Shown in pieces: positions 11,181-22,832 of a stretch of DNA of 64,000 nucleotides. Position numbers and translations under genes: made by a program. This DNA is from Acanthopleura granulata (lineage: Eukaryota > Mollusca > Polyplacophora > Chitonida > Chitonidae): the NCBI GenBank assembly GCA_016165875.1, contig JABBOT010000080.1, forward strand, positions 12,754,337 to 12,818,336. The letters are read 5' to 3'. The stretch's first letter is position 1. Every line of letters starts with the position of its first letter. The notes under the pieces are model-generated. The model worked only from the letters and a program-made list of their open reading frames with translations, made no database searches and had not been told where the DNA came from.

Positions 11181-12062
11181 GGCTGTGGTCAAGTATACCC
11201 CGCTGGTCCCAGAGCACATCAGTAAGACGCGAGATTTTGTGATTTATTGAGATAATAATCACATAATTCGATGTATTTGTTGGAGCAATGTATACATGGA
11301 AGTTTAAATAGTCTTTTTAAATATGTTCTCGTATATTTACACAGTTTTATGGTGATATTCTGTATCTTAACTGTCTGCTGACGATTGCTGTGAGCTTACT
11401 GTGTTTAAATTGAAAATGATCGAGTCTTAACAAGAATATTTTATGGTGTATGAAACTATGTATATTGGCAAAAGGACTTTGTGTTTTTCCCCTTTTATTT
11501 CATTTTTCTTTGCGTATGAGTAGATGTTTAAACACCCTTCTGCAACTGTCGCTGGCTAGCTGTAACACAATACGTACAGCGTCTGTCCCACATTTTCCCT
11601 GCCCTTAACAAGCATGTATGATTAACCCGGATCTGTCCTGGTGGTGACACTACACAAATGAATGGAAAACAAACCGGAAAGGGAATGTGCTGTATTCAGT
11701 AGCAACATTATTCAGTGTAAGATATTCATGCTAACCAGTTGTTTGTGTGTTTGTATTTGGTTTGTTCCACTATTGGATTTTCTTCAGTGGTAGTGTTCGA
11801 CGTTGAACGCGAGTGCTGCGTTCGCGACGGGCCTACTTCTGTCTCAATTACCAGTCGCGGTTTGCATTTCTCACCAGGAACCTTTTTTAGGCATTTTAGG
11901 TGTTTGGGTGTGATGCTTAAGCCGCGAGTTGAGTAAGTCCCGAGGTAAGTATCTGAAGGTTTCAGATTTACAGGTACACAGAAGTTGCCCGGGTTACTTA
12001 ACACTGTTACAAATGCACCTGACCCTTGTCTTTCCTTCGTAAATGCGAACATAGTCAGCATT
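11181..12062. other. Gypsy leader region
   Basis: Between the 5' LTR and recognisable gag. May include the rest of U5 and the primer-binding site, but I could not pick a tRNA-complementary 18-mer with confidence. The 111-codon minus-strand ORF at 11,726-12,061 is antisense and is not supported. Confidence 0.35.
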
Positions 12063-12106
12063 TTGGTGGATCCTACGGAAGAGGATTGAAGCAGCTGGCA
12101 GATATC

Positions 12107-12602
12107 CTACGTAAGATGGGGGTTACCCCTACGGCTGAAAGCCCCGCTGGCCTCGTCAATTGGGTTTAAGAATCCTTCAACCCGCGCACTGGAAGTGCAG
12201 CGCAAGCTGAAACTGCATGCAGACCTACCCAGGATATCGCCATTTTCAGGAAATTTGGAAGAATGGATTGAGTTGTATTGGAGGTAGAAACACGTATCCT
12301 GAGTTAATGTTGACGCAGGCGTTAAGGCAATCTCTGAAAGGGGAAACAGGTCTAGTGGTCCTCCATATAGGTCCTGACGTGGATATTGCGTCCATAGGAA
12401 GTAAATTGGACAGCATTTATTTTGTAGTTGAGGGCGAAGAATCCCTTCTGGCAAAATTTTACAGCACCAGACAGGAAGACGACAAGGACGTCGCCAGTTG
12501 TGGGTATAAGTTGGAACATTTATTTGGCGGGTCATTAGAAAAGGGCAAAACTGATGCGTATAGAGTGTGCTGGGAGAATGTTAGTGTGCTGGTGTCGAGC
12601 TT
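12107..12602 (+). pseudogene. Gypsy gag remnant
   Basis: The frame at 12,217-12,600 reads LRQSLKGETGLVVLHIGP, then KLDSIYFVVEGEESLLAKFY, then STRQEDDKDVASCGYKLEHLF. This helical pattern is typical of the capsid region in invertebrate gypsy Gag and Gag-derived host proteins. The upstream part (LPRISPFSGN-like, about 12,225-12,255) is in another frame. A zinc knuckle was not seen. It is disrupted and continues into the pol linker without a clean boundary. Confidence 0.65.
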
Positions 12603-13145
12603 TTGTCGTATTTAGGGTATATAGAGGCTAAAGTTGAATTTTCGAATCTGCGGGTAGGCCCACAGGGATGCTTGTTCCTTCTTGTCCCTGACAGCCAATA
12701 CACGGAATGTGTACCCGTAATACTGAGTTCTAACGTATTGAACCATTTTCTTGATCTTGTCCGCATGCAACAGGGTGATAGCTTCTCTCAGAATGCTGAA
12801 ATTTCACACGCCGTGGGATTTTGCGTTTCGGTGTTTAGTGTCAAGAGAAAGAAACTTGTGAAAATACGATTATCTCCTTGCAGTCATATGTCCACTAAGA
12901 AGGTTTCCATTCCGCCTAATAGCGAAGTCCAAGTCACTGGGATTATGGACCGTAAATTGTCGCACAATCCAGCGAATGTGGCCTTGCAGGTTTCACGTGA
13001 CTCATTGCTTCCTCATGACGTTAATATTATACAGTCTATCCTGACATACTCCGGTGACAGTGCATCACCTGTCGTGGTGCGCTTGTTTAATCCCACCACA
13101 TGGACGTTGGTTGTCCCCCCCCCCAGGCAATTCTGTGCGAACTAA
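12603..13145 (+). pseudogene. Gypsy pol: protease-RT linker region
   Basis: A 180-codon open frame beginning SYLGYIEAKVEFSNLRVGPQ with CLFLLVPDSQYTECVPVILS and NVLNHFL. This matches the segment between protease and RT in gypsy pol, followed by a VSIPPNSEVQVTGIM stretch. No DSGA/DTGA protease active site is visible in this frame, so the protease core is deleted or lies out of frame upstream. It is the longest surviving frame of the element. It ends at a run of C (about 13,118-13,126) that probably shifted the frame. Confidence 0.65.
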
Positions 13146-13975
13146 GACTAGTTTTTATTCAGAATGGGTTTCCACAGCAGTCTGTCGATGGAGATTTTAT
13201 TTCTCAGGTGGAAATTGTCGCAAAATATTTCTTTACAGGGAAGACAACTTTACGAAGAGCATATTTGGCAACATCATACTATTTTCTCAAAGCGTGAGGT
13301 ATGACTTGGGACACACGGATACTGTGGAACATATTATAAAGTTTGAGGACAGTCTAAGCAACGTCATTGACGAATTCCTCCCTCTATGGTCCAAGAGGTT
13401 CGGAATCATTTCAAAGGCCTGTTGAGTTCCGGGATAATTCGGCCATCTCCCTCACCTTGGGCCTCGAACATTGATCTAGTTTGAAAGGAAGATGCTTCTC
13501 CTTTCTCTTGATTACCGTCAACCTAACCATCGAACCGTCATATGCACATTCTAGGATGGAGGAGCTGCTAGTCCGGGTCTATGTACTATACGGTTTTAGA
13601 TTTGAAAAGTGGTTTTCATCAAGTCGCATTATCTGAGACATAACGAACTTACAGCTTTCCCTGCAGGTCCTCGAGGGTTCTACGAATTTAATCACATGCA
13701 CCGGACACGTATCAGCGAATAATGGAAACAGTCTTTGACGGATTAAATCTGAATATATGTTTTGTTTAGATAGACGACCTCTTGGTGGTCATTTTAGTTT
13801 TTGAGGAACACCTTGAGGGGTTGGATGCAGTTTTGTCGAGGTTGAAGGAGCATGGTTTGAATTTATATCCTAAGAAGTGTTCCTTTCTCAAAGAGAAGGT
13901 CCGATATGTTGGCCATATCATTTTTGCCGTAGGTATACAGGCCGATCCTGAGAAGGTAAAGTTGTTCTTGGCCTA
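13146..13975 (+). pseudogene. Gypsy reverse transcriptase, heavily disrupted
   Basis: Recognisable pieces in order: LGHTDTVEHIIKFED (about 13,305); SGIIRPSPSPWASNI (about 13,430-13,475), the start of the RT fingers; YTVLDLKSGFHQVALSE (about 13,585-13,635), which carries the first catalytic aspartate; TYQRIMETVFDGLNLN (about 13,707-13,755); the IDDLL stretch with the paired aspartates (about 13,770-13,785); and EEHLEGLDAVLSRLKEHG and KKCSFLKEKVRYVGHI to 13,975. Stops, frameshifts and small deletions occur between nearly all pieces, including a stop immediately before IDDLL. Enzyme function is lost. Confidence 0.8.
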
Positions 13976-14345
13976 AGCATCCAGTCCGGAGGGAGAAAGA
14001 AAGTTCTTGGGTTTTTGCAGGGTATTATCGGAAGTTCATCCGGGGTTTCTCTCAAGCTGCTACACCACTCACTGATTTAATCCCGGATACCGGAGGAGAT
14101 CGCGGTGGCAAGCTGGCTAAGAGCCTTGCAAAAGTCTGGGTTTGAGAGACATCCTTTCAGACCCTTAAGACCAAACTTGCATTCCTGCCGATTCTAGGTC
14201 ACGCAGATTACACGAAACCATTTGAACTGTACTTCAATCGTTGGTTAGCTGTATTAGGCACTTTCAATTTCGATATTGAGTACAGGCCCGGTAAGCGAAA
14301 CGAAGACGCGGACGCTCTTTCTCGGCTACCAGAACCTTCCAGTAG
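13976..14345 (+). pseudogene. Gypsy RNase H, internally deleted
   Basis: YYRKFIRGFSQAATPLTDLI (about 14,025-14,085) and TLKTKLAFLPILGHADYTKP (about 14,160-14,220) lead straight into RWLAVLGTFNFDIEYRPGKR (about 14,240-14,300), then NEDADALSRLP. In this family a stretch of roughly 100 residues holding most of the RNase H fold normally lies between these blocks, so it has been deleted here. The DADALSRLP motif marks the end of the domain. Confidence 0.7.
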
Positions 14346-14649
14346 GACTGATGAGGTCACATCAAGTATGATCCAAACCTTGTGCAAAGATGTTATTGGA
14401 ATCCCCCTGGTGGTAACTTTGAGCCCCAGTGAAAACGTCCTGGACGAATTAAAGGAGGCCACATCTGTTGAAGCATTGAGTAATAGTGATTGGTAGCGGG
14501 AACAACAAAGTGACACAATCCTGGCGTCATGGATTTGGTTTGTTGGGGGCAACTGCAAACCAACAAAACAAGAACCTCGGTCTGGAAGCATGTTGCTCAT
14601 TGGTCTTTTGACCGGTTGGTCCCTAAGTGTGGCGTTCGATACCAGTTGG

Positions 14650-15836
14650 TGGCACATGCAGGTTTGTTAACTGGGCGCTGAGTGGAATTTATGATGAGGC
14701 TCGTCATCTAGGCCGGGATAGAATGCTCTCTGTGGCACGTGAAAGGTTTTTCTAGCCAGGAATGTCTAGGGATTCTTTAATTGGGTCAAGGCATGTGACA
14801 AATGTCTGAAAGGAAATGTCATTTAATTCCAAGGCCACCGATAGCTAGTATTACTTGCACTCAGCCTCTAGAACTGATTTCTATGGGTTTCCGTACGTTG
14901 GAGCAGAGCAAGGGTGGTTTTCAACACATATTGGTCGTAACGGACCATTTCACCAGGTGTCCATTGGCAATACCGAACAGGAGCATGACTGCAAAAACAA
15001 CAGCAGAGATATTGTTCAGTAACTTTATTGTTCATTACAGGACCCCCCTACGGCTCCACTCTGACCAGGGTTGTAACTTTGAGAGAAAACTTATTCGTGA
15101 ATTGCTGGGTGTGGAAAAGTCACGCATAACGCCATATCGCCCGATGGGTAATGGTATGTGCAAAGGGTTCAACGGCACTTTGTTGGACATCCTGGGCGCG
15201 TTACCGAATTCCCGCAAGTGTGATTGGAAGTCTTATTTACCTTCTTTGGTTCATGCCTACAAATGTACTAGACATGAAAGCACCAAACAATCTCCCTCCT
15301 ATTTGTGTTTAGGCGTACGTCCCGCCTTCCTGTCGATATCGCTTTTGGGATTGGAGGTCTGATCTAAGGCAGGAGCTCACTAAGTATATCAGTGGACTTT
15401 GGGAGAGATTAAAATATTTCTACGACATGGCATCGGTAGCACAGAAGACACAGAAACGGTCGTATGATCAGAGGTCAGGGTTGTGGTTTTGCAAGTGGGT
15501 GAATGGGTATTGGTCAAGGTAGTTGCCTTCAAAGTTAATCATAAAATTGCTGATAAGTGGGAGGAGAACGCGTACGTTGTCCAGGTGAATGATAGGTCAC
15601 CAGACAAAATGCCGGTGGATATGCCACAGGTTCAACCGGATTCAGTAACAGAATCCGGTGACCCATCACCTGTTGAGAGTCCTCCATTAACACCACCAGT
15701 TCAGTCAACACGCCCAGGAGCCAGACCAGCATGTATGGAATCAGAAGAATATTTCTTTCTCGAATACAGCACAACAAGGGTTAACCCTCTTGAGATCTCC
15801 CGCAGATTCCAATATCTCCGAGGCTATGCGAGATGA
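14650..15836 (+). pseudogene. Gypsy integrase, catalytic residues lost
   Basis: The zinc-binding end is seen as ARHLGRDRMLSVARERF (about 14,697-14,750) with a following stop. The core frame at 14,802-15,362 has GGFQHILVVTDHFTRCPLAI, HSDQGCNFERKLIRELLG and ITPYRPMGNGM. The first acidic position reads glycine (SMGF) and the glutamate position reads lysine (MCKGFN). Only the central aspartate of the DD35E triad remains. The C-terminal region continues as TKYISGLWERLKYFYDMAS (about 15,380-15,430) and, after a frame change, the VLQVGEWVLVK chromatin/DNA-binding part at 15,483-15,836. Confidence 0.8.
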
Positions 15837-15913
15837 AGTCTGCAGAACTATGTTGTTCATTATGAGAACCAAATTACTGGAAGTCATTTGACGGTGGGGA
15901 GGCGGAATGATTA

Positions 15914-16146
15914 TGTGACCGGGTTAATTCTTGTATCAGAGCGGTGAGTTAGTACGTGCGAGGAGTTTGGCCAGAACTGATCAAGAAGATCTCGTGAGGT
16001 GGCCGTTGATTGGTGGTTTGTGGCTGGCGAGCACTTGGCCCTCGAGCATTACGCTGAGCGAACGGTAAATCCCGCATGGGGATAGAAGCAATCGAAGCCA
16101 GGTATAGGTGCAGCGCATTATGTGTGATCTGGAAAAAAAAAAGATA
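15914..16146 (+). repeat. 3' LTR of the gypsy element
   Basis: Begins TGTGACCGGGTTAATTCTTG and keeps GAGGAGTTTGGCCAGAACTG, AGGTGGCCGTTGATTGG and GTGCAGCGCATTATGTGTG. Ends near a run of A. Shorter than the 5' LTR because of a missing GTTGTGG-rich insertion. Confidence 0.75.
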
Positions 16147-16149
16147 GTT

Positions 16150-16500
16150 CGACGCAACTTGATGCTTGATCCGATCGAACTGATAGTGGCATATTAATTA
16201 CATGGTATCCAATAATCGGAAGAATCTGCCCTGACCCAAGTCTGGTTTGTGTGTTCCCTTCTGAATGGACTGCCGAGTGACGACTATTTCAGTTACACGA
16301 CGTCAAATTACGATGTTCTCATGAACCATCCTATATGGAAAATAAAGGATGTATAGCGTGGGTAACAGTCATAGGTATATGATAAATATATATATTGCTA
16401 AGTGAGCTAGCAGACAGAGGGACGGTTCTGTCATTTGTGATATAAATGGTAATAAAAGCGGCTGGGTACCCAAGTATGGAAAGTTGTAAAATGACCGCCA
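16150..16500. other. Spacer between gypsy element and duplicated segment
   Basis: No gene. May include unrecognised 3' LTR sequence at its left end. Sequence similarity to the second segment copy starts at about 16,505. Confidence 0.35.
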
Positions 16501-19394
16501 TTTCTCCGCTAAAGATCAGGCAAACCGAACATCATCATACGCACAGCAATAGACCGACAACTAAGTAAGGCAAGCAACATCATACAGATATGTCCCCGTC
16601 CAATAGGATATGGGAATCAAGCGGAAACATTAGTATATTGGTCCGAGATTGTTGACAAGATCATTCAAATACGTAGGCAAGATAAGCCAGACATTTAATC
16701 CAATGCATTTTTGATGTAGATTTTACCCACAAACTGCGCACTGGCCTACCTGATGGATCAATATAGTCTAGTAGAGATCAGTTTGTCCGTGGACGAATAC
16801 GACGTCGTGAGATTTGTCTTTTCATATTTACAATGAAACGTTCACTGGGTGCGTTTTCAGTTTAAGTTACCCCACCAATTGTCACTTCCCTCCGGCGTGT
16901 GTTTACAGCACCCCAGTCCTAATGTCAGTGTTGCATACACTTAATTTTCACTCAGTTCTTGTGAAGTTTCCTCCTTGTATATCTATTTGCATGCTAAAAT
17001 CACATTTAGTACATTCCATTTCATCTTCCCTGTTATTGTTTTCACGATTTTGCACTACATTCATCAATCAGTTAGTTAAACCTTTTGACTCAAGATTTGA
17101 AGAAAAGGTCACGAACTTTAAGGTTGTCGTTGCCAAATTGCTCTTTTCCCGTTAAGCCTATCTATCCAAAGTTGAGGGGAAAACTGCCACAGCTCCTGGG
17201 CGCTTAATCTTAACTTTTTGCTAATTTACAAGAATCTCTATAGACGCCCTGTATTATTCAAGACATACAGCCTTTATATAATGTTTTCGCCAGCACAAAT
17301 ATATCACTACAACCCAGACGCACAAATGGAAGCAAATTTCATTAAAGTCTAAGCAAGCAGGCCTGAAGATTTCGGCCCCTGATTTTAATCTGCCTTGCAA
17401 TGTTTTCCCTTCAAGTTTTTTCCCCGGTTAACGGTTCACGTGATGGACTCTTGAGAGCTTTTTACACCTGGCAAATTGGGTTGGGACTGGGTAGAAGGAC
17501 CAGGTTATCCGAAGCTGATAGAAAGACTGACGTCTGTGCAAGCCCATTGGAATGTAAAAACACTTTCGAACGAGTAAGGTTTTGCCTCAAGATTAGAATA
17601 GCTGAGTGTATGAGTGAAATTTTTAAGAGCTGCGGAGTTTCGTTCTTTACATGGACAAGACAAAAGTAAAGAACGATATTTTAAGAATTTCAAGCGAAAA
17701 ATGTGACCCTCTTCTAATGAGCGGTGAAGAAATACAGAAATAATGGAAGAAACCTGCTGTGTTCCGCAGATGAACAGATGGTTGCCTGTAGGACACAATG
17801 AAGTTACAATTATGATCGATCTTCACCCAAAAAAATTTCCACTCTTCGTTGCGTTAGGCGTTAGCATTTCTCATTGGCTATTCCTTCGGAATCAAAATCA
17901 ATGCCGTTCTCCGATATACAGATATATTCTGAACTCTCAGAATTCAGATGATAGGAAAAGAACAATGTCATTTCTGCATAGTATTCCGTTCTGTGGCGCA
18001 GTTTTTAAGAAATATTAACGACAATGTTAAGCTGTACCGTTGATGAAAACCAATATAAACTGTGAAGTTGCTAAATTAAAAGTCTTACATACAAACATAA
18101 CATGCAAGACATTACTAGTAATGTTTTCTTTTGTGTCGTTCTTGGTGGATACAGTTCTCACGTGTTACTCGCCCAGAGTCCTTAAATCACGTGCAAACGC
18201 ACGGTTTCTCATTTTGTTTAAGGCAGCTCTCATATCGAAAAAGATCAAGTCAAATTTGTGGAAATAGATCGGATGTACGTCCATATCGGCATACTGCTTA
18301 CCGTTTGTCTGCAGCAACTAATTATTGTTTAAACGCTGGGAATTGATTACTCCTGGTGCCGGTTTGTCTGAGGGCAACAAGAAAATGGAATCATTTTAAG
18401 GATTCGGACATTCTGCCCAAACTTAAATTCGAAATGATACAACGGAAAGTTATGTTCATCATTTAATAAGAACATGTAAACTGTATAGGAACTGACTGAT
18501 ATGTTCCAACAGAACTTATAACATCAAGTATCAAAATTTCGATATTAAATATTCAAGAGGTATTGTAATTAGGTATTGCTATATAAACAACTATACACAA
18601 GTTAAGTTACAAAAGCTACTTACGTTTAGGAGAGTCAATTAGTGATCTTTGGCTGTATGTGATTCTCTTAAAACAGTTATAAAAAATCAACTTCGGTTAT
18701 TAAAATTATAAATAGACCTGAACGCGGGTGACATTACAGCTAAAGCACACCGATAAATGTAGTGTAAATGAAACCTGTACTGAGGGATGTTATTAGTGGG
18801 CGTGATGAGTGGAACATTGAGGGACAAGTTAGAGTTGTAAAAAAATCAATTGCAGATATTTTGTTGTAATATATATTCTACTAATGTATGGCATTTCTCG
18901 CATTAGACGTGACAATGAAAAAAATGATAGGAATATTTTTATATTCACAAGACACTGCGCTGAATGATTCTGCCAAATCATACCATGCCTGCTACAATAT
19001 TGTAATCAAAAACTCGTGTTTGTTTTATTCGGTGAACTGCTACTTACAGAATTAATACAGTTTTTCGGAGAACTTTTTATAGGGTATTTCGACAACGTAA
19101 AAAAAAAAGGAAAAATGTTTTATTCCCATAAGAATCAGAAAGATCTAAAAAATTTGGTTTCGAGTTTTTTGCTTTTGAGTAAAGCACGGCTTTAGAGGGC
19201 TCAGAGGGCTGCCAGTAGGTTCTATTAATTTGCGGACTTGAATACCTGAGTGGCTTTTGCATACTTGTGCACTTAAAGTTGTAGATCTTCAGAAATATAA
19301 GAAATATAATTAGTTTCGAAATTGCCCAGAAATGGAAAACTGCTGCATATTGCACAAAGTCTTGCTTTTTTCTTAGATTAGATTTGTGTGTTAC

Positions 19395-19690
19395 CGCTCA
19401 TTCAGGAATATTTCATTTAGATTTCAGCTCGGAAGAAAAACGCGCCGGAAGCCGCGGGAACATGTAGGCTAGCAAGCCACATCATTGGTCACCGGACGGG
19501 TAAATCTTACAAAGCCACGTAACGCGCCATGGCATTGAAGGACACAAGGTGTCGACACCGACATTTGTATATCAGCCGTCAAACAAATTGTGCGTTCCGT
19601 TTCAATAATCGCAAGACTAGTTTCCATAAACGACAGAATAACAGAAATCACCAAAGAACTAAGAACGAATGTGCGAATTTGGTCTATATT
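19395..19690 (-). repeat. tRNA-derived SINE (family 2), in segment copy 1
   Basis: On the minus strand the copy-2 counterpart carries a textbook Pol III B-box GGTTCGACTCC (plus-strand complement near 35,919). Here it is mutated, near 19,551. The body runs through TTACAAAGCCACGTAACGCG and a tail-side GAATATTTCATTTAGAT block. The same insertion at the same place in copy 2 shows it predates the segment duplication. Confidence 0.75.
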
Positions 19691-20369
19691 ACAGATTTGC
19701 AAGTGGCAATTCCGATAATGTGGACAGCGCCTCCCACTGAGTATAGTATAGAAATTTATCTTAAAACTTAAAAAAAATACAATAAGAGAACACAAAAACT
19801 CAGTTTATAGTTTACGGCAGTCCTTACTTTACAAGTAATACATATAATTTCCCTTCGCTTCGGGGGATCGAATTTAATGGGATTAAATCAATGATTAAAG
19901 TTGGATATGGGGGGATTTGCTGTCCAGATCTTTCGCCCATAAAGACGTGTTAGCTTAGTCGATAGATTTTAATTTACAAGCACACAATGCAGAAGTAATA
20001 TCTAATACTTATGCTCGAAGCTATGGGGTTTTTGCCTCAAACTTCAGATACAAGCACATTTTTAAATAATTTGAAGAGGTGTTTTTTTCCACAGTTATTC
20101 CAGAAGCCAAAACGCCCAGTTTCCTAGGGACATTTTTTTTTTCGATGGGCTATGTTTTAATCAAACAATTTAGCGATTTGCAGCCGCCACTGACATATTC
20201 GTCTTCAACTCGCAAATTTGATTGAAGCTAATTATTTCCGCCAATTACACATCTGTAATATGATGTCTTAGCTGTGGGGCGCATGATGAATTCGCAGATT
20301 TCATGGAACTGTAATTACTCGAAAATGTTGTCATTTCAAGTGATGCGCATTTGTACATGTAATGTTTAA

Positions 20370-20640
20370 GTGCTGGTAACGCCTCTCGGGGCCTTGATCA
20401 ATGAATTCGAATCCAGCAGTGACTGTTTCTGCGGCGGTATATTTACCCCAAACACTTGGGTTTACTCCCAATTTATGAGTGAAAAATAAGATCGAACACA
20501 ACCAAGGTATAGTATGTTCGGGACACGCATGGCCGCGGTGGTTGGCACGTTAGAGCAGCGCAATGAACCAGGAGCCTCTCAACAGCCATCCTCCCTGGCC
20601 CTACCTGAGAAGGTCTGGCAGAATATATTTGAACTCTTTC
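20370..20640 (+). repeat. Old tRNA-like and SINE family 1 head, shared by both segment copies
   Basis: 20,396-20,420 has a B-box-like ATTCGAATCC. 20,540-20,640 has GCAGCGCAATGAACCAGGAG, CCTCTC and GAAGGTCTGGCAG of the family-1 SINE head half, without its tail. The same arrangement is at 37,400-37,575, so the insertion predates the duplication. It is not a functional tRNA: no clover-leaf can be closed around the B-box. Confidence 0.6.
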
Positions 20641-21069
20641 ACAATCACTGAAATATCGTTTTCCTGGTAGAAATTGTGACATTGCTTAGCATATGTAATA
20701 GGACTCGTATTAAATATGGTTTAAACATTAACTCTGTACTTATGTTTGTTGATCTTGCCAGACGTATCAGAATGTGCCAAAAACGCTTGCTTGTTTGGGG
20801 AGTGCATGAACTTCCCATCACACATGTTCCAATTTGTCTCCAACAAAAAGTAATGAGCATTACAGGGACAAAGATATGGATAAGGAAGAATTAACAATTT
20901 GTCATCGTTTTCAGCGATGTAACAGAGGAACAAGCTGAGGTTATGTACTGGGTCAGCCTGACCCTAACCTTTTATTGCCTTTTCGGGAGGTACACTTTGG
21001 CGGAGTGAAATGATGGCTATTACAGAGAAATAGTCATGACAGCCTGCGGTTTTAAGTGAAGCAGTAAAC

Positions 21070-21340
21070 GTAAACAGTGCCCAGCTCATACACCTCTGAC
21101 GTTAAGAGCTTGGTTCTACGCGCATCCATTCCACAGGACAAACGTCGCCCAAATATAAGAAGCGTGAACATGGCTTCTCTCGACGTAAAAGAAGTGGTGC
21201 GTAACAGGGAACTTGTACAAGGTACAGAGTTAACAACGAAAAAGAAGCATTATACTGAATTGCATTGCAGTGAGGAAAACCATCATCGGATACTCAGTGC
21301 TATTAAGTACGGCGTTAAATATCAGTCAAATAAATAATTA
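21070..21340 (+). repeat. Conserved block with SINE-like tail, shared by both copies
   Basis: Similar to 38,625-38,880, ending in TACGGCGTTAAATATCAGTC then AAATAAATAA, like a SINE tail. An 86-codon frame here contains ASLDVKEVVRNRELVQGTEL, and the second copy reads a conservatively changed version over about 25 residues before a frame break. I cannot tell an old SINE-like element from a decayed exon. Confidence 0.4.
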
Positions 21341-21759
21341 AACACATGTACTTACATATATTGCTTTGTTTTTATCAAGGAATCCCCATTATCTGTGAGT
21401 GGTTATACTATGTCCATGTAGTATGTTAACAAACGTTGTCACCTTTGGAAAAAGACACGAACGATTCATGGGTGGTTATTAAAACACAGAGAACGTTTGT
21501 ATAATAAGACAAAAGTAATGGTCGTTGCAGGGGATCTTGGAGCATGGGAAGAACGACTAGAACGACGGTGACAGCGTGCTTCTTGGCCAATGATCACACG
21601 TAACTGGTGAATTCGATACCTGTCAATTTACTCATATCATGTTTGTATATCAAATGTGCAGATTTCCTTGTGCCTCTGTGCTAAATGCTAAAGTAATATT
21701 TTTGTCCAATTTCTTTGCAATATCATATTTATTATTGACTGTGTTTACATCGGTTGACC

Positions 21760-22260
21760 CACTGAAATTTGTGAAATACTGACTGTGGAGGCCCATTTGA
21801 GACGTGATGGTTTATGGGGAATGACAGAGCCCAGAAAATACTCCCCAAAGCTATTAGAAGGGAACTTTCCCTTTTCTGTTCTTTCCACCACCCCCCCTTC
21901 AATATTTGGCGACAGCTTAATAAGACAAGCATTACCCGATGCAGCATCCTCGCCAGCCGTCGATATCGAGTCAATTCGAAATTCCGAGTTGAAATATGAG
22001 TTTTCGATAAAATCATGTGTAATATATTGCAATCTGAATAATATTTTTGGATCATTTGGGATCTGTCTGTCAGATTGCTTTGCTTTATCACGGTCTATAA
22101 CTGGCGGGCTAGGTTTAGTTTTTTTTTTTTCGACAAGGGCTCCTGGCAGATATTCGATAACATTGAGAACGATTCGCACACCGCCTATAAAATGTCTTTC
22201 AGAATACGCTTCTGTAAACTAGCCACTTGGGCTCGAGGCAATTTTGATTTTTTGGGTTGG
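21760..22260. other. Best-conserved stretch of module A; long ORFs on both strands
   Basis: Copy 1 has overlapping 145-codon (+, 21,785-22,222) and 144-codon (-, 22,179-21,745) frames. Copy 2 (39,330-39,840) has stops and indels in both. Similarity blocks include CCCATTTGAGACRTGATGGT and CAGATTGCTTTGC. On the minus strand both copies give a DKAKQ-x-DR-x-I-x-NDP-x-ILFRL pattern in frame. This could be an old exon or transposon piece; no family recognised. Confidence 0.3.
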
Positions 22261-22832
22261 TTGATATAAAGATTATTCGTCAGCTAGACAGAAACCACCG
22301 TCTGGCCTTCAAAGCTTTTTAATGCTCGCGAATTTTTCTTTGTTGTTCTGTGGAACTTTTTATATTTCTTGTCTGGGCCTGTACCACTAGAGTATGAAGG
22401 CCGCAGCCTTTAAAACAGAAATAACTCTGCATTAAATATTCACATACCCATAAATATGATCGCTTGTGCCGGTTACATCGTATATATGCTGTAATATATA
22501 CCCATATACTCTAAATAGATATTCAGTGTTAATGCTGAGAACCTGTTTTAGACAACCACAGGCTTTAAATCAAATCCCCAGTAATACCATCACAAGACTG
22601 TTTTATAATCAAGTAAACTATGTGTAATTTCGGCCATGCAACGCTATGCTGCTCTGAGAATTTGAAGGTAGTGCATGTTTTGGAAGACATTACAAAACGT
22701 CCCTGATTCATTTCTAGCTTTTCTGTACTGCTTTATTGCTATGCACTATCGCCACGCGCTTGTCTGTCTCACATAAATGTACAGTCCCTCATATGAATCT
22801 GTGCATGTTTTGTTACTGTAAAGAAGAGAATG

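Larger units (their letters stand above)
10897..16146 (+). mobile_element. Ty3/gypsy-type LTR retrotransposon, complete in outline but decayed
   Basis: Two direct repeats both beginning TATGTGAC flank a gag-pol body in the Ty3/gypsy order: gag, protease/linker, RT, RNase H, integrase. Both LTRs share GAGTTTGGCCAG, GGTGGCC, CGAGCACTT, CGCTGAACG-like and GTGCAGCGCATT blocks but differ by many substitutions and indels. The insertion is therefore old. A purine-rich stretch (GGTGGGGAGGCGGAATG, 15,893-15,909) just left of the 3' LTR is in the polypurine-tract position. Every coding block contains stops or frameshifts, so the element cannot move on its own. It lies just left of duplicated segment A copy 1. 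Total span is about 5.2 kb, which is normal for the group. Confidence 0.88.

Noticed and set aside
11726..12061. Minus-strand 111-codon gene
   Set aside because: Lies within the gypsy leader in antisense with no domain.
12107..12535. Minus-strand 142-codon gene
   Set aside because: Antisense to gypsy gag, which is recognisable on the plus strand.
14208..14657. Minus-strand 149-codon gene
   Set aside because: Antisense shadow of gypsy RNase H and the start of integrase.
20396..20430. tRNA gene from the ATTCGAATCC B-box
   Set aside because: No acceptor or anticodon stems; present in both segment copies as an old SINE-like head.
21745..22222. 144-145 codon genes on both strands
   Set aside because: The second segment copy has stops and frame changes in both frames; overlapping long ORFs on both strands here are mostly compositional. 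Kept only as a conserved block.
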